DNA of 64,000 nt. It comes from Chiridota heheva. Lineage: Eukaryota > Echinodermata > Holothuroidea > Apodida > Chiridotidae. This document shows, piece after piece, positions 48,301-59,410 of the stretch. Below the pieces are notes generated by a model. The model was not told the origin of the DNA. It did no database searches and was given only the letters and a program-made list of their open reading frames with translations. A program made the translations under genes and the position numbers. The stretch lies in assembly GCA_020152595.1 (NCBI GenBank), contig JAIGNY010001912.1, forward strand, positions 1,796,001-1,860,000, in the 5' to 3' direction. How positions within the stretch are numbered: position 1 is the first letter of the stretch; each line of letters starts with the position of its first letter.

Positions 48301-50708
48301 ACAAACTCATTTCCCAACATAAACTCTTATGTCATTACTAAAAAGGTATCCCCTAAAAATCTTCCATTTCCAAAGAACATCCTCCATTTTGTTGATTTCA
48401 TAAATAACAGTGGTGTAAATGGAATGCATAGGCCTACAACAGTCAATCCCCAAACTCGAGTTAATGAGGTATTTGACATTCTCTTTGAGACAAGCCCCGC
48501 CCACCCAATCATTTTTGACGAATTGTAATTTCATTTTGGAATAGGTACCTCAATTTCAGCGGGGCTGTAAAATGAAATCAGTTCCCAGCAGGCTTGTTTT
48601 TGAAGAAGCCCTGGGTTTATTATTGTGTTAATTTTGGAAAAATAACAACTTTTGATATATTTTTTGTCTGTATTGGGTAATTTTGCCCCCAAAGAGAGCA
48701 AATTGATTTTTAGGAATTAAAAAATAGGGTAAAACTTGCCATGCTCCTGACTGGTTTCGCCGATTTTAAAGTTGAAGTGATGTTTATTCAGAAGTTTGTA
48801 AGATGCCCAACATTTTGCTATCAAACACAGTTTGTTGTAAAAACGCTTATGGGGTTTAAAAGCAGATCCAAAAGTGTGCATTTCCCACCATATTTTTTTT
48901 AATTGTTTTTCATTGTTTCTAAGGAGTTTAGTGTGGGCCTATAGTGTTACTTTACTGGAGTGGACGTATATTATATTCTAAATAGTAATTTCTAGCTAGC
49001 TGAAAAGGTTTAATTTTGGAAAAGTTTAACAGTAACATTACAGCCTAACGTTGACCTAAGATGGATTTCATTTTCAATTCGGAGTTCAAACTGCGTCATT
49101 TAGCAGTAGACCTCAAGGTTTTTTTTTTTTTCATGCAATGCACACTTCTGAATTTTTTATTTATTATCTTTGAGTCTAGGCCTAATTCCGTCATCTATTT
49201 TCAGTGATGTCACTCTCAGATTCTTCAATTAAAATTCATCCAGATCATGGATCATAAATTTCACTTAAAAGTGAGTTCATCATAGTCATATAGCCTATCC
49301 TTTTCATAGAGTTTAGGATAGGCGTGTATGTTAGGCTAGCTAAGCTTGCAACACTTGCAATCATGACTCCACGTGGGTATTTGTAGTCCATTATTTGCAT
49401 ATCAGTCTGGGTGGTGTTGTTGTCAGGTGATATGTATACACCAATAACAGTAGCATATTTGCCGTAATTACACTGGCCTAGGAATAGGTCTGCATTTGCC
49501 GTGCTCCTGACTAGTTTGGCAGGTTTTACGATTAAATATTATTCAAAAGATATATAAAAGAAAATTCTACATCACATAGTCAAAAATCACTCTGTTGCAA
49601 GAATGATTTTCCACATCGCATGGGAGAAATTCATAGTGTAAATTTTTAGTTTTGTAACATTCTTTTTGTCTTTAAATTTCATCCATTTTTCAATCAATGA
49701 TAAGTTTAAAACACCAATGAACATAATTATTCAACCTTTAGCTACAATGTTTGCAAAAATGACCATCATTTATGCTTTCTTTGACCATGAAATCATTGAC
49801 GGCAAATGACACATTTAAACTCATTATAAATTAATAAATCCGACTGGGCGTGAATACAACAGAAGAAAAGGAACCACTTTTTAGAGTTTGGGGATTAATT
49901 GACAAGATGGTATTCATATCTAGATGTAGTGTAACCCATTTCATATGGTGTGATTTTAGACATTTTGATATTCTGCACTCTAACAAAAGAGCTGAAATTA
50001 GAGATCCCTACTTTCCCTTTTGTTTCGTTTGTGAAGAACATTCAATTTGTCAACTATTAAGAAGGCTGCTGCTGGATAGGGTCAGAACTGGAACTATTTC
50101 TAGACTTTACTTTGATTGACAACCCCTTGGTTGGTTGGACTGTATTCTCAACCTTTCTCTGTTGTTGTAATTGCCCATTTTTATCTCTAATTTATATTTC
50201 AACCAACATATATTAAACATAAAGCTTTACTGGTGATATGCAAGGTTGTAATTAATGGTCTAAGAATCTATTTTCTAGTTGGCAGTGTCTTTGTGGATAA
50301 AACCATACAATCTTGACTAATTACACCCACAATACAATATTCCATTAGGAGACTACAATTGCATGCTGGTTTACATGAAAAAAGCTAGTAGTCAAACTTT
50401 GCAAATGTACTTCACAAAGATGCAAAATGTGCACTTAACCAAACAACAAAATGTTGTTAATGGTGGTCGCATAAATTCAATGTTGTGAAACAGCTTAGCT
50501 TTTAAGGAAAACAAATTATAAGTAGTAATGTATGGGTTTAGAGAAATTACAACAAATTTAGTTAACAAATTTTACCATTGTAAAAGTCTCAAAATGTTTG
50601 TGCCAAAGCAAGAAACTAATTTTCAAACTTTTTGTCTGTTTTAATTTTTACATCGTGAATTTGTAAGTTGTGAAATTAGCTGGTATATTTCCTGGCGATA
50701 TCAACTAA
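48301..50708. other. Non-coding interval upstream of paralogue 3
   Basis: A loosely repeated phrase (GCTCCTGACTGGTTTCGCC near 48743 and GCTCCTGACTAGTTTGGCA near 49504) is the only structure I noted. An 89-codon frame at 49850 matches nothing I know. Confidence 0.35.
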
Positions 50709-50738
50709 ACCTTTTTTTCTTTCCTTATTTCCTTCTAG
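50709..50738 (+). promoter_or_regulatory. Candidate 3' splice site upstream of paralogue 3
   Basis: A long pyrimidine tract (CCTTTTTTTCTTTCCTTATT) ends in CCTTCTAG at 50738, about 260 bp before the homologous start of the coding frame. It is the strongest acceptor consensus in this interval. A short frame of about 24 codons (ending MEDIH, stop) follows it directly, so a coding exon of another transcript cannot be excluded. Confidence 0.5.
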
Positions 50739-50964
50739 TGTTTTGTGAATTTTAGTGAGAATAAAAAGGATACAGAAAGCTATGATGAACCATTGATGGA
50801 AGATATCCACTAACTGGAGAAACTCTGCCACCCTCAAGATATCTTATATTTCTTTTCAATGAATTCTTTTCAGGTCGATATTGTAACATTTTCTTTGAAA
50901 ACAATTGTATTTTAGGACTTCAAGGATTTGATTATTCTTGCTAACAATTGTTTACAAAACATAG

Positions 50965-51951
50965 ATCTCGAAATATGGAAGTCAGGGTGATAAAAATAAG
51001 ACATATGAGGAAATATTTGACATCCTCGCAAAGTTATTGTGTTTGAGTGTAATGATTGCACAGTCAGTCATTCTTGATATGTTCTTCTACAAGAAGGACA
51101 ATACTGCCTCCGAAGGTTCACGCATCGCTTGGATTGTTGCAGATACATTTGTGTTTGCGCTATGGGCTTTTGCTCTCCTTTTGCCGTTATGTCTGAAAGA
51201 GAAGATGGAAAGAAATGTACCTGGAGTGCTTTGTGCCATAATATGCGAAATACGCTATGCTTGGGTATCATGGGCAGTGTATATGATCGTCATATCTTTT
51301 AAGGTCAATCACATGTTTTTTCATTTTGCCGAAAGTCTAACAGACGATCACACTTTGTTTTCTACAACTGGATTAAAACTGACTCTGTCATTGGCAGGTG
51401 TCTTGTTTCTTCTGCTTGTGTATTGTCATCACAAGGAACAGCACAACACCAAATACAAACTGATTATGGAAAAGATATCCCTTACCACATGCCTAGATGT
51501 TCTTGACAGCCTAACATTACTCAATATTCTTTTCATACAAGAATCCGGAGTCCTCCTCCCATTTTCATTGGATAGAGCCATACGAACCTTTGCTTGTTTG
51601 TGCTTTATTCTCCCGTTGTTTCCTCTGTTGTCATTACGCATTATTGGAAACCCAGAAACATCAAAGAGGTACAAATTGTTAGAAATCATCCATTCTGCGC
51701 TCTACATGGTGATCATAAATTTGCCCCTATTTTCAATCCGACTTTACCTCTGGGTTAAACATGAGTTTGACATATCTACGTTCTTCACAAAGAATGTCAT
51801 TATGCTCTTCAAAGGTTGCATGGACATCATTTACGGGTTTGTTAATTGGGAGAAACGTTTGCATACAGATGACGGTTCCCAAGAGGAAGGTGGAAAAGAG
51901 ATGCATCATATTGAGGCAGATGATACTGCGGATTCACCAGCAGCAGTTTGA
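50965..51951 (+). CDS. TMEM121-like multi-pass membrane protein, paralogue 3 (start unresolved)
   Basis: The frame is open from the stop at 50962-50964 to the TGA at 51949-51951. Recognisable homology begins near 51003 (YEEIFDILAKLL), matching YESIIKTLTKCL of paralogue 1. No in-frame ATG lies between 50965 and 51052. The ATG at 51052 would cut into the first membrane segment (CLSVMIAQSVILDMFF). So either an upstream exon supplies the initiator, perhaps through the weak AG at 50963-50964, or the start codon has been lost, or the protein begins at 51052 with 300 residues. The rest is intact: YCHHKE, MEKI, the D.LDSLTLLNILF block, LPFSLDR, NLPLFSIRLYLW and STFFTKNVIMLFKG, then an acidic tail rich in E, D and H. 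AATAAA at 52035 lies about 85 bp past the stop. Membrane-protein identity is firm; the TMEM121 assignment rests on motif spacing. Confidence 0.74.
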   Translation: MSKYGSQGDKNKTYEEIFDILAKLLCLSVMIAQSVILDMFFYKKDNTASEGSRIAWIVADTFVFALWAFALLLPLCLKEKMERNVPGVLCAIICEIRYAWVSWAVYMIVISFKVNHMFFHFAESLTDDHTLFSTTGLKLTLSLAGVLFLLLVYCHHKEQHNTKYKLIMEKISLTTCLDVLDSLTLLNILFIQESGVLLPFSLDRAIRTFACLCFILPLFPLLSLRIIGNPETSKRYKLLEIIHSALYMVIINLPLFSIRLYLWVKHEFDISTFFTKNVIMLFKGCMDIIYGFVNWEKRLHTDDGSQEEGGKEMHHIEADDTADSPAAV

Positions 51952-52034
51952 AATGATATTCTAAGAAAATAACTATCGGATGACTGCGGATTACTTTTTT
52001 GTCTAGGCAGTCATTAAAATGAATGTTTGTTTCC

Positions 52035-52040
52035 AATAAA
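52035..52040 (+). terminator. Polyadenylation signal of paralogue 3
   Basis: AATAAA lies about 85 bp downstream of the stop codon, in the context TTTCCAATAAAGCACAG. Confidence 0.45.
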
Positions 52041-52269
52041 GCACAGTATGAGAGTGTCCAGTTAATACATCATTACATATTCCTAAAATGCCACCCAAAA
52101 TTATAGATTGCAACACATTTCATTTTTTAGGCGTAGCAGTTTAGTAATAGGTCATTGCAGCTACAAATACCTGAAAGAAAGCTTGAAAGTTACAAATATT
52201 TGAAATGAAATACAAATCTAGGTGGACTTCCTTCCTTCATCATGCTTCCCTCTACAACCATATTTAATT

Positions 52270-52470
52270 CTCTTCTTCCACCCCCTCTCTCTACTTTGTT
52301 TTTGTTTCACCCATGCACCTCTCTCGATCACAGCTTTCTGACTTTTTGTTCTTAAAATTCTATCATTCTCCTTCTGTTTCCTTTCCTTCCTACCTCTATC
52401 TGACCTCTCAGGCACAATTTGACTCTTGTTGTTGTGGTGACATTAAGCCCTCATCAAACAAACACACTGT
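52270..52470 (+). repeat. Dispersed repeat with CAAA tail, copy 2
   Basis: Direct copy of 48110-48300 at roughly 85-90 percent by eye, on the other side of paralogue 3. Likely the 3' end of a retroelement. Confidence 0.8.
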
Positions 52471-52954
52471 GTGAACCGTAACCATTTAAAAATTGTATAC
52501 TACCAGTTGGGAGATAATTTGAGAAGATAACCATTGTTGGGGCATAGGTTTTGGATGTCTTCATTTGAAGGGATTTGTTTTTTATTTGCCTTCAAACTTG
52601 TCTGCAAAGCATTTCTATACTGACTTGTTCAGTACTGAAATTGTTAAGATCAGCTTTTGTTTTGTAAAGATTTGCTTGATATGTATTCCACTCAGATTTG
52701 ATGATTTCTGGTTTGCTTTTATTTTACCTGGTTTACATTTGTATTTTAATTTTAACAATGGTAGTATTAGACTTTAAAAATTGTTTTTAAAAAAAGAAGA
52801 AAGTTTAAAATTGTAGATGATAAAGGCTTCCAGGAAAGTAAGATTGCTAAAAAACATGCAAGTTAAATCTCCCTGCTGTTAAAAAAGTGCATTTAAAGTT
52901 TTGTTGAAAATGACAAGTTTTGAGATTCTCCCCTAAAGCAGTCTATTAACCATT
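52471..52954. other. Non-coding gap
   Basis: A 70-codon frame rich in F and L (from 52565) has no recognisable homology. Nothing else noted. Confidence 0.35.
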
Positions 52955-54560
52955 TTTGGTTCCGATGCTAATAGCATAAGGAACCTATGCAGTCATGCTG
53001 GTGTGTGTGTGTGTGTGAGTGTGTGACAGCAAGCTTGTTAAGATGATATCTCAAAAACGATACACTGGATTCATGTCATATGTGGTACACAGATAGCGCA
53101 TGATCTGTAAATGTTCCCTATTGTTTTTGTTGGTCATGTCTTGCACCTTAATGAGTAGGCGGGTTTAATGTAAAAATATTTAAATGCTCATATTTTAACA
53201 ACCGAATGTCTGGTTTGTTTCATATTTGGTTTAATTATGAAATTATCTGGCACATACATGCTCGTCGTATAAAAACGTTGAATTTCATTAACATACATAG
53301 TGGGCAGGGCTTAATATGATTATGCTGAAAAGAGCTTGTTAACACGATATCTCAAGAACTATAAAGTACATTCATGTCATATTTGGTACACTGATAGCCC
53401 ATTGTCTGTAGATTTGCCGTATTCTTTTTGGTGGTGATGTCTTGCATATTAATGAGTAGGCAGAGCTTAATGTAAAACATTTGATTTAGTCCAATTTTAA
53501 CAACTACCTGTCTGTTTCGAATCATACTTTATATATTTATGTTGTGAGCTAGTGTATATTATTTATGGTATAAAATTGTTGAATATTATTAATATACGTA
53601 GTGGGTGGGGCTAAATATAGTGTTGCTGAAAAGATCTTGTAAACACTGTAACTCAAGGACAATACATTGGATACAGTACAGGTCATATGTGGTACACAGA
53701 TAACCCAGTGTCTGTTTGTGTGCCTTATTGTTTTGGGTGCTGATGTCATGAATATTACTTAGTAGGTGGGGCTAAATGTAAACTTCTGTTAGCAAGCTTG
53801 TAAAAATGATATCTCAAGAACCGTGCAGTGGATTTATGTCATACTTGCTATATGTATGTGTTGTGGTCTGTAGATGGTCCCTATTGTTTTGGGTGCTGAT
53901 GTCATGAATCTTAAGTAGTAGGTGGGGCTAAACATAAACTTCTGTTAGCAAGCTTGTAAACACGATATTTCAATTAGAACCGTGCACTGGATTTATGCCA
54001 CACTTGGTATATGGATGTGTTGTGGTCTGTAGATAATCCCTATTGTTTTGGTGCTGGTGTCATGAATATTAATTAGTAGGCGGGACTAAATGTAAAATTC
54101 TGTTAACAAGCTTGTAAACATGATATTTCAATTAGAACCGTGAGGTGGATTTTTGTCATACTTGGATGTGTTGTGGTCTGTAGATGATCCCTACTTGTTT
54201 TAATGCCGATGTCATGAATATTAATTTGTCGGTGGGGCTAAATGTAAACTTGTGTTAACAAGCTTGTAAACACGATATCTTAAGATCATTAGGTGAATTT
54301 ATGCCATTCTTTATATATGGGTGTGTTGTGGTCTGCAGATGATCCCTATTGTTTTTGGTGCTGATGTCATAAATATTAATAAGAAGATGGGACTAACTGT
54401 GAAATTCTGTGCATGCTCATTCTTTCACAAACTCATGTCAGATATGAATTAAACTTAGTATGATGCTGTTCATAAAAGCAAGGATGATACAGGATCCCAT
54501 AGAATGTTGAGTTATTGACTTCATCAATATTTATGTCAGGCGGAGCCAAATACAATTTTT
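52955..54560 (+). repeat. Second array of the same repeat, 300-bp then about 155-bp units
   Basis: The head TTTTTGGTTCCGATGCTAAT plus a TG run mirrors the first array. Unit starts are near 53036, 53330, 53632, 53790, 53950, 54110 and 54265. The first two intervals are about 300 bp, the later ones about 155-160 bp: the second half-unit has dropped out. Shared words are GATATCTCAAGAAC, CTGTAGAT, ATGTCATGAATATTAA and GGCGGG.CTAAA. Confidence 0.85.
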
Positions 54561-56561
54561 ATTGGTTGTTGTGATTGTGGCTTAGAGCTTATAAGGCAAA
54601 AACCTTAACACCTAAACAAGCAACAAAATATACACAAATTACATGTTCTAGTATGATAAATAAACTAAACATGTAAGAACACAACATTTAAAGATATATT
54701 ATAAACAAAATTGTTTCTAATCCAAAGATGGCATTAAAACCACTGGGATTTTCTCTCTGGTTCAACTATTGGTACATCTTTAATTTGTGGGAAGCTTCAG
54801 AGCACAGCAATGTGAGGAGCTGCTCACCTGCTGTGTATTTTACTCACATCCTTTCCCCCTTAGACCTACAGAAAAGTATGTTAACAAGATGATCACATGT
54901 GACTTCAAATGAACAAGTTAAAAGCCAAATCCTGAAAGTCCTCTCACTTCTGTTAAAAGAGTAATTCAAAATATTGCTTTTTTGTCATTTTAGTGAAACT
55001 AATGTTGGTTGTTGAAACTTTAAAATACCCTGTTTTTACCCTGGTATTGACAGTCTTTGACATTTTTATGTAGCTACACATTTAATATCTAGTGTCATTT
55101 TTATGTGCAACACGCTTAGTAAATCTATCAAAAAGTATTTACTGTTTATTGTGCTGTGTGCACTGATGTGACAAATATCTGTCTGCCTATACACCTCTTT
55201 TCCATATTATCCTTTGACTAGAAGGTAAGCACTTTTTTTCAAGAAGTTATTGAAAGTGGTTAAACAGAGAATGGTCAATTTGTAAAATGACAACATCCTG
55301 GTTTAGAAAAAGCTCCAAGATATTATTTGAGACTGGTGCATAAGAGGTATGTCTCAAGCCATTTAGAAATAATTGTTTTGTAGATGCTTTATGTGTTCTG
55401 CATGTAGGAGGAAAATTTTTCCTCCACTCTTAAGAAATTTGTGTTTTCTCACGAGTATTTATTTGTGTAACATTTTTAGTCACAATGTTTTATTTGATAA
55501 ATTTGTTCCAATCGTAGCTTTCATTTAAGGAATCAAGTCTATGGTGCTGAGGTCTAATTCTCATTCAAATCCAGGTGTGATGCACAGGCGGGATGGGTTG
55601 AGTAATGCCTCGGGCCTCTGGACGTCATACCTGGTTTTGTTGAACAGTAGAGACCAAGGCACCTTTGACTCGACTCTGATTCATAAATACTAAACAAATT
55701 TTCCATGACATCAGCATATTCTTTCAGTTAACCAATCACAAGCAAGTATTTCTCAAAAGCATTTATGAATTACAGATAACGTAAGTGATCATGTAAAACA
55801 ATTTTACGTCAGCCAAGGAATATCTGTATATATGTAAAACATGTATATAAATTATTTTAAAAACTAAAGTGATTATTTTCAACACATTTTTTGTCTGTAG
55901 AATGTGATATTTAGGCCTTCTCTGCAAACCTTTAACATAATTTTACATTCACATGCTAGATTTTGAGATAGGGTCATTTGAAAAAGACAAAACTTAGTAA
56001 TTAGTCAGGAATCTCAGATCAAAAGAAGCTCAATGCCATCACTGAATATCAGATGACATATTATTGTAGCTTTTGTTATTGAATGTTTTGTACAATTTTA
56101 TACTGCGATATTGTTCCAAAATATGCAAAAGCAGGTGGTTACAATACTACTGCTTTAAACAGCATTTGTGGCAATTATGCTCAAACTGTATGCTCTTAGT
56201 TTTCAGAGTTTTGATGAAAGAATTAAGGAAAATTCTCTTTGGAATCCTGTCATAACAATATTATTTTTGTATATTTAGAAATCTACAACATTTTGTAATA
56301 ATTATTCAGCTTTGTATTGATTGACATTATTCAACTCTCATTTTTCAAGGGGCTTATAGATAGATATTTTATGGATATTTATCTTGTAATGTTAAAGTAA
56401 TAACTATTAACAACCAATTTTGGTAGTAGATTTGGACATTTGGGAAGGGGGAAATAATATCATTTATCATGCAAAATTGTATGCTTATTTGTAATTGTTT
56501 GTGTGTACCTTAATTAAATTGATTAAGTTTGTTTTAAATGTTTTCTCAATCTTAGTGGGGA
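54561..56561. other. Non-coding interval
   Basis: AT-rich with no gene or clear repeat. A modestly GC-richer patch lies at 55560-55670. Confidence 0.35.
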
Positions 56562-57763
56562 CAGGGGCGGAGCCAGAGGAGGGAGGGGGGGGGGGCCATG
56601 GCCCTCCTGAAATTTTTCCAATAATTTTTTTACCATGAGATAATTCTTAGCCACGATTTACGTAAATTTTCTTCAATTTTCATTCAAAATTTAATATTTG
56701 GGAAATTTCTTTCAATCTTTGTGAAAATTCCTTCATTCTCGTGCAAATTTTGGAATATTTTCTTCATTTTGGGGTAATTCTTTGATTTTCGATAAATTTT
56801 CATCAATTGTCGGTAAATTTCTTCAATATTTGGGAAATGTCTTTCAATTTTGGGCGACTTCCTTCATTCTCGTGCAGTTTTCTTCACTTTTCAGACAATT
56901 TCCTTTATTTTGGGGCAATTTTTCTTCGATTTTTGGTAAATTTCATAATTATTGGGCAGTTTCCCTTGATTTTCGGTAAATAATCTTTGAGAAATTTCCT
57001 TCATTCCTGTGTAACTTTTGGAAATGTTACCTTATTTTGGGACAATTGTTCTCCGAATTTCAGCATATTTCCTTCATAAGAGTTCAATGTTTGGAATATC
57101 TCTACGATAAATTTTCATCAATTGTCGGTAAATTTCCTTCAATGTTTGGGCAATAGTCTTTTAATTTTAGGCGATTTCCTTCATTTTCGTGCACAGTTTT
57201 CTTCAATTTTCAGACAATTTTCTTTATTTTGGGGCAATTTTTTTTCAATTTTTGGTACATTTTCTTCAATCTTGGTAAATTTCCTTCAATGTTTGGAAAA
57301 TTTCCTTCACTTTGGGGCAATTTTTCTTCAATTTTAGGTATGTTTTTTTTAAATTGTGGGGAATTTCCTTCATTCTCATGCCATCATCATTTTTTCAGAA
57401 AATTTTCTTCATTTTTGGCACAAATGTTTCATAGATTCTCAGAAAATTTTCATCACTTATCGGGAAATGTTGTCAAATTTTATTTAAATTTCCAATAATT
57501 TTACCAAAATTCCTTCAATTTGTTGTTAATAATTTCACAATTTTCCTGTGTAGAGAAAACCTTTCAGGGAGGGCCTTTCTCTGTGCTTCCTACTTAAAAG
57601 AAAACTCACCCTTTTCCCAATATGTTATATAAATCATGTCAAAACTGCTCATAAAACACGTTATCACATCATTCCTGGTTTGGTTTGGTTTGCTCCCCTC
57701 CCCCCCCCCCTCCCCTCCCCCCCTCCCCCTCCCCTCTGACATTTTATACTGGCTACGTCCCTG
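56562..57763 (+). mobile_element. 1.2 kb hAT-type non-autonomous element filled with T-rich reiterations
   Basis: The left end CAGGGGCGGAGCCAG and right end CTGGCTACGTCCCTG pair at 13 of 15 positions. The interior (56640-57540) repeats a loose 25-45-bp phrase of the form TTTCCTTCAATTTTGGGCAA; its translation gives F/G/N-rich pseudo-peptides such as FGNFSSIFGKF. The right end carries a long C/T run and the block shared with 14073-14240. Flanking octamers AGTGGGGA and GTCAGGGA match poorly, so the exact boundaries are less sure. Confidence 0.7.
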
Positions 57764-58849
57764 GTCAGGGAAAGGATTTGATAGACAGGCCTCATTTGAC
57801 AACTCTAAAGGATTATGAGTAAATGGATATAAGAAATATTTACAGGGTGTACAATGCTTTCAATTAGATAATTAAATAATGTATTTGTCAGTGACTATAT
57901 TTTGAAATAAACTGTTTATTTGTTTGAATGCTTTATATGTATGGCAAATAAATGTATTGTTTATTTCAAAAGAGATTGTTATTTGCACTGTACTTATTGT
58001 TACAAAATGTAATAATTAGTATATTTAACTTGAAATAATAAAAACTAAAGTATTAACTGTACTGCTTTTTAGTGTTATTCTTGATTTGAAGATGTAAGTC
58101 TTGCATAGATGTCATTATTCTGCCAATAAATGTGTTTCTGTTATATCAACATTTTAAGTGCCTGGTAAACTTGGCATTCAAAGGTTGGAAAATCCCACAG
58201 AAGCTGTCATTTTACATTTTTGAATGGTAAGTCATTTTTTTTAAGGTGCAAGTTTAATGCTCTATCAGACTTTTGTAGAAAGGACTGAAATGAGACTAGA
58301 AATGACATTACAGTTCACATTCCATAAGAGTCTTTGTGTAAAGAGTAATGCTTAAAACAGTCCCGTGATATAACTAATTTTACCAAATATTTTCATTAGT
58401 AAAACTCTTATTTAGAAGATGAGTGTGTGATGATACTCTTTTACAGTAGACTGTTTGTGCCAGTCATTTTCAAACAAACTTGTTAAAGCCAACTCAAGTG
58501 TGGATGTGTAGTAGCAAAGATAATTAAATTGCTTTAAATGAAAGTAACAAAAAAATATCAACATTAGTCAAAAATTTACCATTTTACAGCATCCTGGAAT
58601 CTCAGGCATGAATATTCACATTTTTCTGCAAATCAGTGATGTAATACAGGACGACATACTTATTTTTTGTTCTGTAACTATTTATAATTCTGTGATATAG
58701 TTAAGCAAATTTTGACCAAACATTTTTGAGTCTTTACAGTACCATATACCCCAATCAAATTCTAGCAGGAAAAAACTTTCCTGTTGTTTTAAGTGACAGA
58801 TTTAGAAAATAAAATACAGCGATGGTCAAATTGTAGCCTACCTGAGGAG
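57764..58849. other. Non-coding gap
   Basis: No gene or repeat recognised. Confidence 0.35.
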
Positions 58850-59410
58850 ATTTATGTCAGTGGAGAAAAAGGTTGAAGGAATTGAACAGAGTGTAGTAGG
58901 TACATATAGGGTGGAGGTAGATATAGGGTGGAGGGAGTTTGGGTAAGACAAGCTAGGTATAGTTGTATCAGCAGGTATATGTTTTTAGGAAGGAGATAAA
59001 AAAAAATCTGGAGAGTTCTTGCTGAAGAGTTCGGCAATGGAATTTAAGGTATTGGGGAAGCTCTAGGGTGGGCGAAGAGTGGACAGTCAATGAAGATGTG
59101 TTTCACAGTTGTGGGCCTGTGATAATCAATTGCAGAGGGTTGGGAGAAATCTGTACAGAGTTGGGAATAAGTGAGGCAGGTGGCATACTCTGGAGCGGGT
59201 GATGTATGCACGCATGGTCTTTATGGGAGAGGTTGTAAGGATGACAGGAATGAAAGACTAGATGTACGCCTGGCTGGATGTTGCAGAGTTTGCTATCCGT
59301 GTGGGTGTTCCAATTTGATTGTCAGCTGTGACGAACATGTGAAAACAATAAGCGCTTTGATATCGGCAAGTGTTATGGGATAGGGGGTAGCGGGAGGTTG
59401 AGAGCTGGTT
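58850..59410 (-). mobile_element. LINE fragment, C-terminal region
   Basis: The minus strand, read with frame changes, gives YATCLTYSQL followed by TTVKHIFIDCPLF, the pattern found near the end of many RNase-H-bearing LINE polyproteins (LTHS.LL......C..C...LTVKHIL.DC). Upstream is a weak ADIKALI...LTIKL segment. Several frameshifts; no 3' tail identified. Confidence 0.55.

Noticed and set aside
49850-50119. 89-codon frame upstream of paralogue 3
   Set aside because: No homology, splice sites or repeat pattern; length is within chance for AT-rich DNA.
56782-57498. Series of plus-strand frames with FGNFSSIFGKF-like peptides
   Set aside because: The peptides follow from the degenerate nucleotide phrase and shift frame freely; they resemble no real protein family.
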